NCBI RefSeq assembly: GCF_000336875.1
Contig: NZ_AOJK01000014.1
Coordinates: 23,182-65,137, forward strand
Length of the DNA: 41,956 nt
Source: Halorubrum californiense DSM 19288
GTDB taxonomy: Archaea > Halobacteriota > Halobacteria > Halobacteriales > Haloferacaceae
Reading direction: 5' to 3'
Shown here: positions 1 through 7,593 of the stretch, piece by piece
Numbering within the stretch: position 1 is the first letter of the stretch
Layout of the letters: every line of letters begins with the position of its first letter
Made by a program: the position numbers and the translations under genes
The notes under the pieces: generated by a model
What the model saw: only the letters and a program-made list of their open reading frames with translations
The model's database searches: none
What the model was told of the DNA's origin: nothing

Positions 1-224
1 GTCGCGAACGTGTTGTCGGATTCGTGTCCGGGTGTCCGCCATCTGTACTAATTCAGCGTAACCTGTTCTGAGGTAAAACGTGTCCGTATAGTATCGCTGC
101 TTGGGAACGGACGAAACCACGGTTCCGCATCGGTTGGGAATCCTCTGTCAGGCGCCGCGGATTCCCACCTACGAGATTCCGCCGAAGGGAGTGATTTCTT
201 ATTCGTTCCCGACGAACGACGGTT

Positions 225-578
225 GTGACGCAGCCAATCGGCCCTCTACAGTCCGCGGTTGACGGGTGGTCCGTAGAGGGGTCACTGTTGCTGCTTGCGG
301 TCGCGCTTGTCGCTGGTCTCGGAACGGGAGTTCTCTTTGTCATCAGCGTCGTCGCGTACCGTCGACGGCGAGGGGCACAGTACGGACTGATTGCCGCCGC
401 GGTCGGGGTGCTGTTGTTCCGATCAGTTGTGGGCGCGGGAACGATTCTCGGTGTCGTTCCGATGCCGATTCACCATTTCCTCGAACACAGCCTCGACTTC
501 CTGATCGCGGCGATCGTCCTCTACGCCGTGTACGCACATGCGCCGGGAACGGTCGGAAACGATGCCACCTCGGACTGA
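225..578 (+). CDS. Small three-helix membrane protein near the nos genes
   Basis: The product is 117 residues with three hydrophobic stretches, at about residues 18-44, 52-76 and 86-106. A short basic loop (YRRRRGAQ) follows the first helix. A histidine pair (IHHFLEHS) sits just before the third helix and could bind metal, but that is only inference. The start is GTG at 225. An A/T-rich TATA-like element (TTCTTATT, 197-204) lies about 25 bases upstream, which suits a leaderless mRNA. It converges on nosY (end 626), and its own promoter lacks the motif shared by the four nos-island promoters. I do not recognise a function. A membrane partner of the copper or N2O machinery is possible from position alone. 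Confidence 0.75.
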   Translation: MTQPIGPLQSAVDGWSVEGSLLLLAVALVAGLGTGVLFVISVVAYRRRRGAQYGLIAAAVGVLLFRSVVGAGTILGVVPMPIHHFLEHSLDFLIAAIVLYAVYAHAPGTVGNDATSD

Positions 579-625
579 ACACCGGCGGTGACTGACGTGC
601 GGCGGCTCCGTTCCCGTCGCGACGC

Positions 626-1489
626 TCAGTACCCGCCACGCCTGCGAATCCGTTCGTTGACGACATCGAGCCGTCCGCGGTACGCGAGCGTCACAACTGC
701 GACTGCGGTTCCGGCGAGAGTCCAGCCGACGAGTGAGCCGACCGCACGGCCGGTGTGGACGAACTCGCCGTCAGACGCAAAAGCGACGCCGACAACGTGT
801 TCGAAGACCAGCCCGCGGAACGCCCCGTTCGGCGTTAGTGCGAGCGTTTCGGCGATCCCGGTGGCCGAAGCGCCACCCGCGAGCGACCGGAGGATCGCGA
901 GGTCGCCGCCGAGGACGCCGCCGAGCAATACGAGCAGTCCGAGCGCGATCGCGCTCCGTCGGCTCGATGCGACCGTCGAGACCGCCGCCGCCAGCGACAG
1001 GTACGCAGCCCCGAACAGCAGGACGAACGCGATGAACCGCACGAACAACAGCGGCGAGTCCACTCCGCTGTGCGTCGCGAAGATCCCCGTGTCCGGTGCC
1101 GCAGTTACCCAGACGTACACGCCCACGAGCGCAAATGGAATCCCGACGACCGCGAGGAGCGCGACCAGCCGCGCAAACAACACGCCGACAACGTAGCCGA
1201 CGGTACTCACGGGATAGGTCCGGATCACGGTGAGTTCACCGCTCGTGGCGTCGGTGAGCAGCGCACGGTACCCGAGTACCACGCCGAGAAGCGGGACGAG
1301 CACCTCTGTCGGGAGGAGCAGGTCGACCACAGCCGGGACAAACCCGGTCCCCCCGCCGCCGCCGACTGTGACGAGTCCGCCGAGGACGAGCAGCAACCCG
1401 GCTGCGAGGGCAGGGTAGCCGGGGGTCCGTTGAACGGTCAGTAGTTCCCGACGGAACACGATCGAAACGCTTCCGAGGAACCGACTCAT
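626..1489 (-). CDS. nosY: ABC transporter permease NosY
   Basis: This is the membrane permease of the NosDFY ABC system, which is needed to assemble the copper-sulfur centre of nitrous oxide reductase. The 287-residue product has about six hydrophobic segments, as in ABC-2 type permeases: near residues 24-45, 60-75, 100-128, 146-170, 178-200 and 250-272. It has no ATPase motifs of its own. Its start codon overlaps the stop of nosF by four bases (ATGA, 1486-1489), so the two are translationally coupled. It is the last gene of the nosD-nosF-nosY operon. Assignment rests on topology plus operon order; the sequence alone would only say ABC-2 permease. Confidence 0.85.
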   Translation of the reverse strand: MSRFLGSVSIVFRRELLTVQRTPGYPALAAGLLLVLGGLVTVGGGGGTGFVPAVVDLLLPTEVLVPLLGVVLGYRALLTDATSGELTVIRTYPVSTVGYVVGVLFARLVALLAVVGIPFALVGVYVWVTAAPDTGIFATHSGVDSPLLFVRFIAFVLLFGAAYLSLAAAVSTVASSRRSAIALGLLVLLGGVLGGDLAILRSLAGGASATGIAETLALTPNGAFRGLVFEHVVGVAFASDGEFVHTGRAVGSLVGWTLAGTAVAVVTLAYRGRLDVVNERIRRRGGY

Positions 1490-2289
1490 CGGTCCGACAC
1501 CCCCGCGACGTGGACCGACTCCGGCGCGGTCGCGTCACCGTTCTCGGGGCCGTCATCGCTATCGCCATCTCCAGCGTCGGTCACCGCGCTCGCACCGTCG
1601 CCGACAACAGCTCGGAACAGGGATGTCACGTTCTCGACCCCGTGATCCGTGAGCAGTCGTTCGACGGATCCCGCCGCGGCCACGCGACCCCGATCGAGAA
1701 CGACTATCTCGTCGGCGTAGCTGTCGACGAGGTCGAGGTCGTGTGAGCTGACGACGACGGCGGTGTCGTCGTTCGCACGCGCGGCGGCGGCTCGGAAGGC
1801 TCGCTCGCGCATCGCTGGGTCGAGTCCGCTCGTCGGTTCGTCGAGCACAGCGATCGCCGGATTCCCGAGCGTCGCCTGCGCGATGCCGAGCAGGCGTCGC
1901 ATCCCGCCCGACAGCGCCGCGACACGTTTGTCACCCGCGTCGGCCAATCCGACGTCCGCCAGCGCTGCGTCGGGATCGCCGTCGGCCAGCGCCGCGTAGA
2001 AGCCGAGCGTCTCGCGGGCCGTGAACGCGTCTCGGAACGGGACCCGCTGCGGGAGGTACCCGATCCGCTTGCCAGCATCGGCTCCGTTCTCGTGCGCGTA
2101 CCGTACCTCCCCGTCGACCGGCTCGACCGCTCCCGCGAGGATCCCGAGCAGCGTCGATTTCCCGGAGCCGTTCGGACCGACGACGACCGTGACACCGGAG
2201 GTGATCGAAACGGAGACCTCGTCGAGAACCGGAACCCCGCCGTAGGTCCGTGTCACGTCGACGAGTTCAGCGAGCGTGTGTTCACTCAT
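1486..2289 (-). CDS. nosF: ABC transporter ATP-binding protein NosF
   Basis: This is the cytoplasmic ATPase that powers NosDFY. Walker A (VGPNGSGKST) is near residue 38, the signature is LSGGMRR near 125, Walker B is AIAVLDEPT near 145, and the switch histidine is in VVVSSHDLDLVD near 180. The protein is 267 residues, slightly long for the family because of an acidic tail of about 40 residues rich in Asp and Gly, a common haloarchaeal feature. It overlaps nosD upstream and nosY downstream by four bases each. The operon context makes NosF far more likely than a generic export ATPase. Confidence 0.9.
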   Translation of the reverse strand: MSEHTLAELVDVTRTYGGVPVLDEVSVSITSGVTVVVGPNGSGKSTLLGILAGAVEPVDGEVRYAHENGADAGKRIGYLPQRVPFRDAFTARETLGFYAALADGDPDAALADVGLADAGDKRVAALSGGMRRLLGIAQATLGNPAIAVLDEPTSGLDPAMRERAFRAAAARANDDTAVVVSSHDLDLVDSYADEIVVLDRGRVAAAGSVERLLTDHGVENVTSLFRAVVGDGASAVTDAGDGDSDDGPENGDATAPESVHVAGVSDR

Positions 2290-4343
2290 CTGTCGTTCCC
2301 CACGTTTCGAGTGCCGATCTGACCAGTCGTACTCTGGGTAGTCGTGTTTCCATCAGGTGCTTCTCGAACTGCCGTCGGTGAACCGAGGACAGATCGCCAG
2401 TCCGCGTGGATCGGCCCTCTCTGTCCGACGTCAGAGTCCGTCACCGCATCGATTCGGTCGGGATGGAAGGGCGTGGACACCGGTGCCGGATCGATGATGC
2501 TTCCGGTGCGAGCACCGGGTACGGTGCCGCGCAGTCGGTCCAGCAGTACGGCCGCGGGCGACTCCCGCACGGCGACGGCCGCGGCCTCCCGATGAAGTGC
2601 GGCGTCGACCGGCGATGTCGGGCGATACGCCCGTTCGCCAGACGGTCGCGGCCCGAGGTTCGCCCCCTCCCAGTAGTTGCCGCGGTCGCCGTCCGCCCAC
2701 ACGCGGAGGGCGCCCGCGCCGGCGGCCGCGTGGTCGTCGTTTCCGACGAAGTCGTTCGCGACGACACGGCTCGACGGGACGACCGTCGTCGCGCGAGCGC
2801 CGAGTTCGTTGTCGACGACGACGTTGTGTTCGTACAGCGACCCGCGAGCGCTCGTCGAGAACCCGAGTTCGTTGCCGACGAGCGTGTTGTAGCCGATGTA
2901 CGTTTGCGTCCCCGACGATTGGATCCCTGCCCCGGAGTTCCGAACGTCGTTGCCGACGATCGCGTTCCCCGCGGGACGAGTCATCACGGTGATGCCGGCG
3001 AACAGCTCGTTGCGGGCCGTGTTATCCGCGACCAGCGCGTCGCCGGTGTACATGAGATGGATACCGTACCGGTTATCCGTGAACGTCGAGTTCCGGATGA
3101 CCGACCCGTCCGCGCGGTGGAGATAGATCCCGTCACGACCGCCCTCGAACCGGCTGTCGGTGACGGCCACCCGTGACTCCATCCCCGCGATTCCCATGAA
3201 ACCGTTCTGCCACGTCTCAGAGCCGTCGACGCGGAGGTTGCGGACGACGGCGTGTGAGCCCTCGCGCAACAGGAGCCCGCTCGCGTTTGTCTCGACGGCG
3301 ACGTTCTCGACGACGAGCCCGGGCGCGTCGATCGCCCGGAGCCCCGCGTCGCCGTGGCCGTACCCGTTCTGAATGTTCGCGTCCCACGCCTCGGTCTCTT
3401 CATCCCTATCGGCGCGCGCCGCTTCCGGATCTCGCGTCTGGTTCCCAGCACCGTCGATCCGGAGCCCCCGAATCGCGACGTCGGCCGCGCGAACGGTGAC
3501 GACAGAGCCGTTGCCGTCACCGCTGATCCGTGCGCCGTCGCCGACGATGCTCACGGATTCGTTGACAGTCACTGTCTCGTGATAGACTCCTTCTGGAACG
3601 ACGACCGTCGTGTTCGGCGGCGCCGCCTCGACCGCCGCACCGATCGTCGTCGCGTCTTCACCGACTACCACCGAGACGGGACGGTCCGCGGCTCGTTCCG
3701 CCTCGGCGATCCGGTCGTCTGCCGCCTCCCACCGATTCGGTGCCAGCGACCGCACCGTCGCCGCGGAGTCGGTGTCGAACGAGCGGTCTCGGACCGATTC
3801 CCAGCCGACGACCGTCCCGTCGTGATCGGTCGCGAACGACACGGCAGCCTCGCGGCTGCTGAAGGGTACCACGGCCTCGCCGGCCGGCGTGCGGACGCTA
3901 CTGTCGACGACGTACTGAGCGTCCTCGGCAGGGGTCCATCCGCCGGCCCCGCTCGCCGACAACAGCCCGTTATCGGTCGTCCCAGGGTCGCGGTGATCGA
4001 AGGTTTCGACGTACGCGACGAGCGGGTAACCGAACTGCTGTTCGGTTCGACCGTCCGACAGCGACGTGACGAACGAACCGACTCCGTTGTACCCGACGAC
4101 GTACTGTAACTGTGAGTAGAACACCTGTGCCCGCGGCACCGTCGCGTTGCCGCCCATCATCTCGTCGGTCTCCGACGACAGCCCGAGTTCGGTCGTGTCT
4201 TCGTACGCCACCGGCTCGGGGACCGACTCGGCCGGGTCGACGACGAACGCGCCCGCAGTCCCGACCACAGCGAGGAGCGTCCCCACGGCGACAACCAAGC
4301 GAACGTACCTCGACCGGCTGTCATCGGGAGTGAACACTGCCAC
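2286..4343 (-). CDS. nosD: NosD, periplasmic-type beta-helix protein with an N-terminal NosL-like domain
   Basis: NosD is the extracytoplasmic component of NosDFY and works in maturation of the CuZ centre of N2O reductase. The 685-residue product starts with a hydrophobic signal or anchor segment at about residues 14-34. Residues 70-186 resemble the NosL fold: an FG.PLVAYVE strand, then WTPAEDAQYVV, TPAGEAVVPFSS and a trailing WESV. From about residue 210 to 550 there are parallel beta-helix (CASH/PbH1) repeats such as GISGDGNGSVVTV, NSTFTDNRYGIHL and NELFAGITV. The start chosen is GTG at 4343 because the nos promoter motif ends exactly 32 bases before it. The N-terminal domain has no cysteine. 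A Ser/Thr-rich tail ends the protein. Confidence 0.88.
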   Translation of the reverse strand: MAVFTPDDSRSRYVRLVVAVGTLLAVVGTAGAFVVDPAESVPEPVAYEDTTELGLSSETDEMMGGNATVPRAQVFYSQLQYVVGYNGVGSFVTSLSDGRTEQQFGYPLVAYVETFDHRDPGTTDNGLLSASGAGGWTPAEDAQYVVDSSVRTPAGEAVVPFSSREAAVSFATDHDGTVVGWESVRDRSFDTDSAATVRSLAPNRWEAADDRIAEAERAADRPVSVVVGEDATTIGAAVEAAPPNTTVVVPEGVYHETVTVNESVSIVGDGARISGDGNGSVVTVRAADVAIRGLRIDGAGNQTRDPEAARADRDEETEAWDANIQNGYGHGDAGLRAIDAPGLVVENVAVETNASGLLLREGSHAVVRNLRVDGSETWQNGFMGIAGMESRVAVTDSRFEGGRDGIYLHRADGSVIRNSTFTDNRYGIHLMYTGDALVADNTARNELFAGITVMTRPAGNAIVGNDVRNSGAGIQSSGTQTYIGYNTLVGNELGFSTSARGSLYEHNVVVDNELGARATTVVPSSRVVANDFVGNDDHAAAGAGALRVWADGDRGNYWEGANLGPRPSGERAYRPTSPVDAALHREAAAVAVRESPAAVLLDRLRGTVPGARTGSIIDPAPVSTPFHPDRIDAVTDSDVGQRGPIHADWRSVLGSPTAVREAPDGNTTTQSTTGQIGTRNVGNDR

Positions 4344-4375
4344 ACTGAACGTTCTGTTTGCGGCGACTTATCCCG

Positions 4376-4397
4376 TCTGGTGTATCTCTCGAACGCG
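4376..4397 (-). promoter_or_regulatory. nos-island promoter motif upstream of nosD
   Basis: Read toward nosD, this 22-base element contains TTCGAGAGATACACCAGA. It ends 32 bases before the GTG start of nosD and is followed immediately by GGGATAAG at the TATA position. The copy at 6124-6145 matches all 22 bases. If the mRNA is leaderless, the motif occupies about -33 to -54, covering the BRE position and the adjoining upstream activator position. Confidence 0.75.
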
Positions 4398-4455
4398 TTC
4401 CGTCGCGGGTCCGTGAGAGACGCCACACGCCGGACGACGACATCTCTGTGAACCG

Positions 4456-4477
4456 GGCTGTCGACAATCGCACCAGA
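4456..4477 (+). promoter_or_regulatory. nos-island promoter motif upstream of the SafE-like gene
   Basis: This is the most divergent copy of the shared motif. It keeps TCGACA and CACCAGA in register (TCGACAATCGCACCAGA) and ends 32 bases before the ATG at 4510. Orientation relative to the gene and spacing to the start are the same as for the other three copies. The TATA region is weak (GGTACAAG). Confidence 0.6.
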
Positions 4478-4509
4478 CGGTACAAGCCGTCCGGCAACGA
4501 ATCTCGCGT

Positions 4510-5310
4510 ATGATCGAGCCACTCCTCCGGATCGACGTCGCGCTGTTCGTCCTTATCGGCGTGTTCGGCGGCGCACACTGCATCGGGATGTGCGGGCCAC
4601 TCGTGACGATGTACTCGGAGCAGATGACACCGCGTCCGGACGGTGGAACGGCGGCCGTTCACGACGGGCGAGCCGGGCACCTCACGACCTACGAGGTCCG
4701 ACAACACTTCCTGTTCAACGTCGGCCGGGCGACGACGTACGCCGTCTTCGGGGCCCTCTTCGGTGCGCTCGGCAGCGTCGTGTTCGTAACCGCCGACCAG
4801 CTCACCCCGGTCGCTGACCTCTTGCGAGGCACCGTCGGCCTCGCGGTCGGCGGCTTCATCGTACTGACCGGGGTTCGGTACGTGATCGGCGGCAGCGGCG
4901 GCGACATTCGTATTCCCGGTGTCCAGCGCGTCACGTCGTGGCTCGCGGCGAGAGTCCACCGGCACGTGAACAGCCCGAGTATCGTCGGCCTCGGGGCCGT
5001 TCATGCGTTACTTCCATGCCCGATGCTGTACCCCGCGTACTTGTTCGCCTTCGCGAGCGGCTCTCCGACGACTGGCGGGATCGCCCTCGGTGCTCTGGGT
5101 CTCGGTACGATCCCGGCCGTGTTCCTCTACGGAACGGTCATCCAGTCGATCGACGTCACACACCGACGTCGCGTCCATCGGTTACTCGGCGTGGTGTTCG
5201 TCGCGCTGGGGTACGTACTCGTCGCGCACGGGCTGATGGCGCTTGGCGTTCATATCCCCCACCCGATGTTCCCGCATTATCAGCCGCTCGGGGGTGGAAT
5301 GGGACACTAA
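4510..5310 (+). CDS. SafE-type (COG2836) six-helix heavy-metal transport membrane protein
   Basis: The 266-residue protein belongs to the sulfite exporter TauE/SafE-like group that includes copper transporters for cytochrome oxidase assembly and UreH. The hallmark is the motif HCIGMCG at residues 23-29 in the first helix, a likely soft-metal site. Further helices lie at about 78-105, 112-132, 160-190, 195-220 and 232-252. A second cysteine sits in ALLPCPM near residue 176. It is transcribed divergently from nosD, and its ATG at 4510 is fixed by the promoter motif 32 bases upstream. Together with the adjacent SCO and NosL genes, a role in moving copper to N2O reductase or an oxidase is the best inference; the metal is not proven by sequence. 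Confidence 0.85.
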   Translation: MIEPLLRIDVALFVLIGVFGGAHCIGMCGPLVTMYSEQMTPRPDGGTAAVHDGRAGHLTTYEVRQHFLFNVGRATTYAVFGALFGALGSVVFVTADQLTPVADLLRGTVGLAVGGFIVLTGVRYVIGGSGGDIRIPGVQRVTSWLAARVHRHVNSPSIVGLGAVHALLPCPMLYPAYLFAFASGSPTTGGIALGALGLGTIPAVFLYGTVIQSIDVTHRRRVHRLLGVVFVALGYVLVAHGLMALGVHIPHPMFPHYQPLGGGMGH

Positions 5311-5403
5311 CGGAGCTGGATACCCTCATACAATCGATAGAGCGTAGCTCTCCCCGAGTGCGTCGAGAGAAACACAGTCCGACTTCCCACACCTCACGGG
5401 CGC

Positions 5404-6090
5404 TCACGCGGTCGCGACTCGTTCGAGGTCGTCGACGAGCCGTTCGATGTCGGTCTTGGGGCCCCGTGGGTACGCACGCTCGATGACCCCTCGCTCGTTG
5501 GCGAGAATGATGAGCCCGTAGTGCGGGAAGCGGTACTCAAGATTCTCGATATCGTCGGCCGGTGCCTTCTCGATCTTCAGACCGAAGTGCTCGTCGTGGA
5601 TCTCTTGGGCCCGCTCGTAGGTCTCCGGGCGGAGGAAGTGCCAGTTCCCGGCGTCGAGGTCGACACTCTGCTGGCCGGCATACTCGCGGAGCGTTTCGGC
5701 GGTGTCGCGCTCGGGATCGAACGTGGTGGGGAGAAACGCGACTTGATCGCCGTACCCCGCCTCGGCGGCGGCTTCCTGCCCGCGACGGAGTCGGAGAATG
5801 AGGGCGGGACAGACCCCGTCCGGACAGTTTGTGTAAAACGAGGTCCACAGCACCGCGCGCTCGCCCTCGAGCTGTGCGGTCGAGATCGCCTCGTCGCGGA
5901 TCGGATCGGGGACGGTGAAATCGGGCATCTCGTCGCCGTAACTCGGGAACGACGCCTCGCTGAGATCTTGATCTGGGGGGCCGAGAATAGCTCCCTCGGC
6001 GCCGGGGTCACCGAGTACACCGAGACAGCCGGCAGTGCCGGCGACGACTCCCAAAGCACTGGCCGTCTTACAGAAACTCCGTCTATCCAT
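5404..6090 (-). CDS. SCO1/SenC-family copper chaperone, Tat lipoprotein
   Basis: This is a thioredoxin-fold protein of 228 residues that would deliver copper to a cuproenzyme outside the cell membrane. The N-terminus MDRRSFCKTAS is a Tat signal followed by the lipobox AGC, with lipidated Cys22. The metal site is TNCPDGVCP with Cys89 and Cys94, so four residues lie between the cysteines rather than the usual three. The conserved distal histidine is probably His190 in RFPHYGLI. In canonical SCO proteins two Cys and one His bind Cu. The gene is divergent from nosL, converges on the SafE-like gene and has a full copy of the nos promoter motif 33 bases before its ATG, so co-regulation with nosD is likely. 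Confidence 0.85.
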   Translation of the reverse strand: MDRRSFCKTASALGVVAGTAGCLGVLGDPGAEGAILGPPDQDLSEASFPSYGDEMPDFTVPDPIRDEAISTAQLEGERAVLWTSFYTNCPDGVCPALILRLRRGQEAAAEAGYGDQVAFLPTTFDPERDTAETLREYAGQQSVDLDAGNWHFLRPETYERAQEIHDEHFGLKIEKAPADDIENLEYRFPHYGLIILANERGVIERAYPRGPKTDIERLVDDLERVATA

Positions 6091-6123
6091 AGATCACTGT
6101 ATCGCTCCCGTCGTTTTGAGGTA

Positions 6124-6145
6124 TCTGGTGTATCTCTCGAACGCG
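6124..6145 (-). promoter_or_regulatory. nos-island promoter motif upstream of the SCO gene
   Basis: This 22-base element is identical to the one upstream of nosD (4376-4397). It points toward the SCO gene and ends 33 bases before its ATG at 6090. Confidence 0.75.
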
Positions 6146-6171
6146 GCGCCTATTCGGCTCCTGAAACGAAC

Positions 6172-6193
6172 CGCGTTCGACAGTTACACCAGA
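6172..6193 (+). promoter_or_regulatory. nos-island promoter motif upstream of nosL
   Basis: The element reads CGCGTTCGACAGTTACACC plus AGA. It differs from the nosD and SCO copies at two of 22 positions. It ends 32 bases before the GTG at 6226 and runs straight into ATCTTATT at the TATA position. With the SCO copy (6124-6145) it forms a divergent pair whose two copies are separated by 26 bases. Confidence 0.75.
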
Positions 6194-6225
6194 ATCTTAT
6201 TCGATATCTGCGAGGAAATACGTGT

Positions 6226-6855
6226 GTGAGATCGAACGCAAACCATCGCTCAGCATCGCGTCGGCGGGCGGTTCACGCGATCGCTACAGGAGTCGCAATC
6301 GGGGTGGCTGGGTGCCTCGGGGGATCCGCCGAGCAAACCCCTGACCCGGTAGATCTGTCAGGGCAGAAAACCGATTACCAAGGCGGAATGGTGATCGGGG
6401 ACCACGGGGGTCCAAACGGGCAGGTGTTCTATGCCAATATGGAACCGGAGCCTCGACAAGGGCCCGTCCAAGGTCCAGACGGAACGGAGAATCTCGCTTG
6501 GTTCCACACGCTCGCACACGGTCTCTTCCCCTACCACTTCGACATGGTCGATACCGGTGCGGAGGCGACCGCGATGTACGTCACGGACTACTCTCGCGTC
6601 GACTGGGAACTCGCTGAGGAAGCCGAGCGCAAAACGATGCCGGCGCCGACCGCACCCGAGACGTTTTCGGATGCGACTCGGCTCACCTACGTCGTCGGGT
6701 CCTCGGTGATGGGAGGCATGGGTCCGGACCTCATCCCGTTCTCTGAAACCGATGCGGCCGAACGGCTCGCGGAGACTCACGGCGGTCAAACCATCGAGTA
6801 CGACGATATTGACAGAACGCTCATCGAAGGGATCCGGATGACCGGCATGGGATAA
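6226..6855 (+). CDS. nosL: NosL-family lipoprotein lacking the usual cysteine metal site
   Basis: NosL is a copper-delivery lipoprotein for N2O reductase. The GTG start at 6226 gives 209 residues with a Tat signal (SASRRRAVHAIATG) and lipobox AGCLGG. It is supported by the promoter motif 32 bases upstream and TATA-like ATCTTATT. The mature part follows the family pattern: a GGMVIGDHGGP.GQVFYAN block near residues 52-70, AMYVTDYSRVDW near 118, YVVGSSVMGGMG near 158, then PFSETDAAERLAETHGG. The family's CxxCGM site has become TDYQGGM, and the lipobox cysteine is the only Cys left. Several methionines (VMGGMG, RMTGMG) could supply thioether ligands. The reading frame extends further upstream, but that part only mirrors the SCO gene. 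Confidence 0.82.
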   Translation: MRSNANHRSASRRRAVHAIATGVAIGVAGCLGGSAEQTPDPVDLSGQKTDYQGGMVIGDHGGPNGQVFYANMEPEPRQGPVQGPDGTENLAWFHTLAHGLFPYHFDMVDTGAEATAMYVTDYSRVDWELAEEAERKTMPAPTAPETFSDATRLTYVVGSSVMGGMGPDLIPFSETDAAERLAETHGGQTIEYDDIDRTLIEGIRMTGMG

Positions 6856-6880
6856 TTCAATCTCTTTCTTCTTCTATTCC

Positions 6881-7372
6881 ATTGGAGGTCGAGATCCCGA
6901 GGGCTTCGCCGCCGTCGTCGACGCGTGTGAAACGCTCGTCTTCCGGATGTACGCAATTGACTCACGACGTGCGGACACGGGTCGAGGACGACTCGTTCGA
7001 CTCGCTCACGACGTTCACACGACACCGTCGATCGATCCCGAGACCGTCGTCGAACGACTCGATGCGATCACGAAGCGATACACGGATGACAATCGGTTCG
7101 AACGGCAACTCCGCGACCCGGATTTCTACCAAAGCACGTCGAGGCGGGATACGAAGTACCTCCTCTATCACTACGGCCAAGCGGTTGAATCCGAAGCGGG
7201 CGAAGAGGTCCTGACCAGTCCGGGCCACATCATCTCGACTGAATTCCAAGTCGAACACGTCCTTGCGCGAAAACTTCCCGCTGATGCGATTCCCGAGAGC
7301 CTCGTCGGTGAGTTCGATGACCACGTCCACCGTCTCGGAAACCTCACACTCTCCCGCCCCGTACTCAGTCCA
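6881..7372 (+). pseudogene. Remnant of a GmrSD-like DUF262/DUF1524 restriction endonuclease
   Basis: One frame carries the C-terminal part of a DUF262/DUF1524 protein. It begins without a start codon (IGGRDPEGFAAVVDACETLV) and passes DDNRFERQLRDPDFY and TKYLLYHYGQAVE. It reaches the His-Me (HNH-like) core QVEHVLARKLP and VHRLGNLTLS, which in the family contain the catalytic His and Asn. After about 7372 the similarity stops and the frame runs on as Ser/Thr/Pro-rich nonsense to 7507. The N-terminal DUF262 ParB/Srx-like nucleotidase half is absent. This is a truncated copy of a type IV modification-dependent restriction enzyme or toxin relative, squeezed 25 bases after nosL, and most likely non-functional. 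Confidence 0.65.
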
Positions 7373-7560
7373 GAAAGTCGGACGACACCGTCGTCGAACA
7401 CGACTATCTCACCACCGATGTGGACTCCCGGACCCTGCGTAACGTCCTGTCACCGGCTTCGTTATCGTGGGTCCCGTGGATTTCACCACACCAGTTGCTA
7501 CTCATAAGACAATACGAGCGACCGCTATATGATGGCTACAGTAACGATTTGACTCATCGG

Positions 7561-7593
7561 CACTTTATATACGCCGTGTCAGTATTGTTGCGT
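7561..7593 (+). promoter_or_regulatory. TATA box for the secreted repeat protein
   Basis: ACTTTATATACG at 7562-7573 places TTTATATA about 25 bases before the ATG at 7594. This fits a leaderless transcript and supports that start over the upstream in-frame codons. Confidence 0.6.

Noticed and set aside
1-224. Left edge as part of nosZ or another gene
   Set aside because: No frame here shows copper-site motifs or protein-like composition. I see only the TATA-like element near 197-204.
5521-6225. Long plus-strand reading frame running into nosL from far upstream
   Set aside because: It mirrors the SCO gene on the other strand. The Tat signal, TATA element and promoter motif place the real start at 6226.
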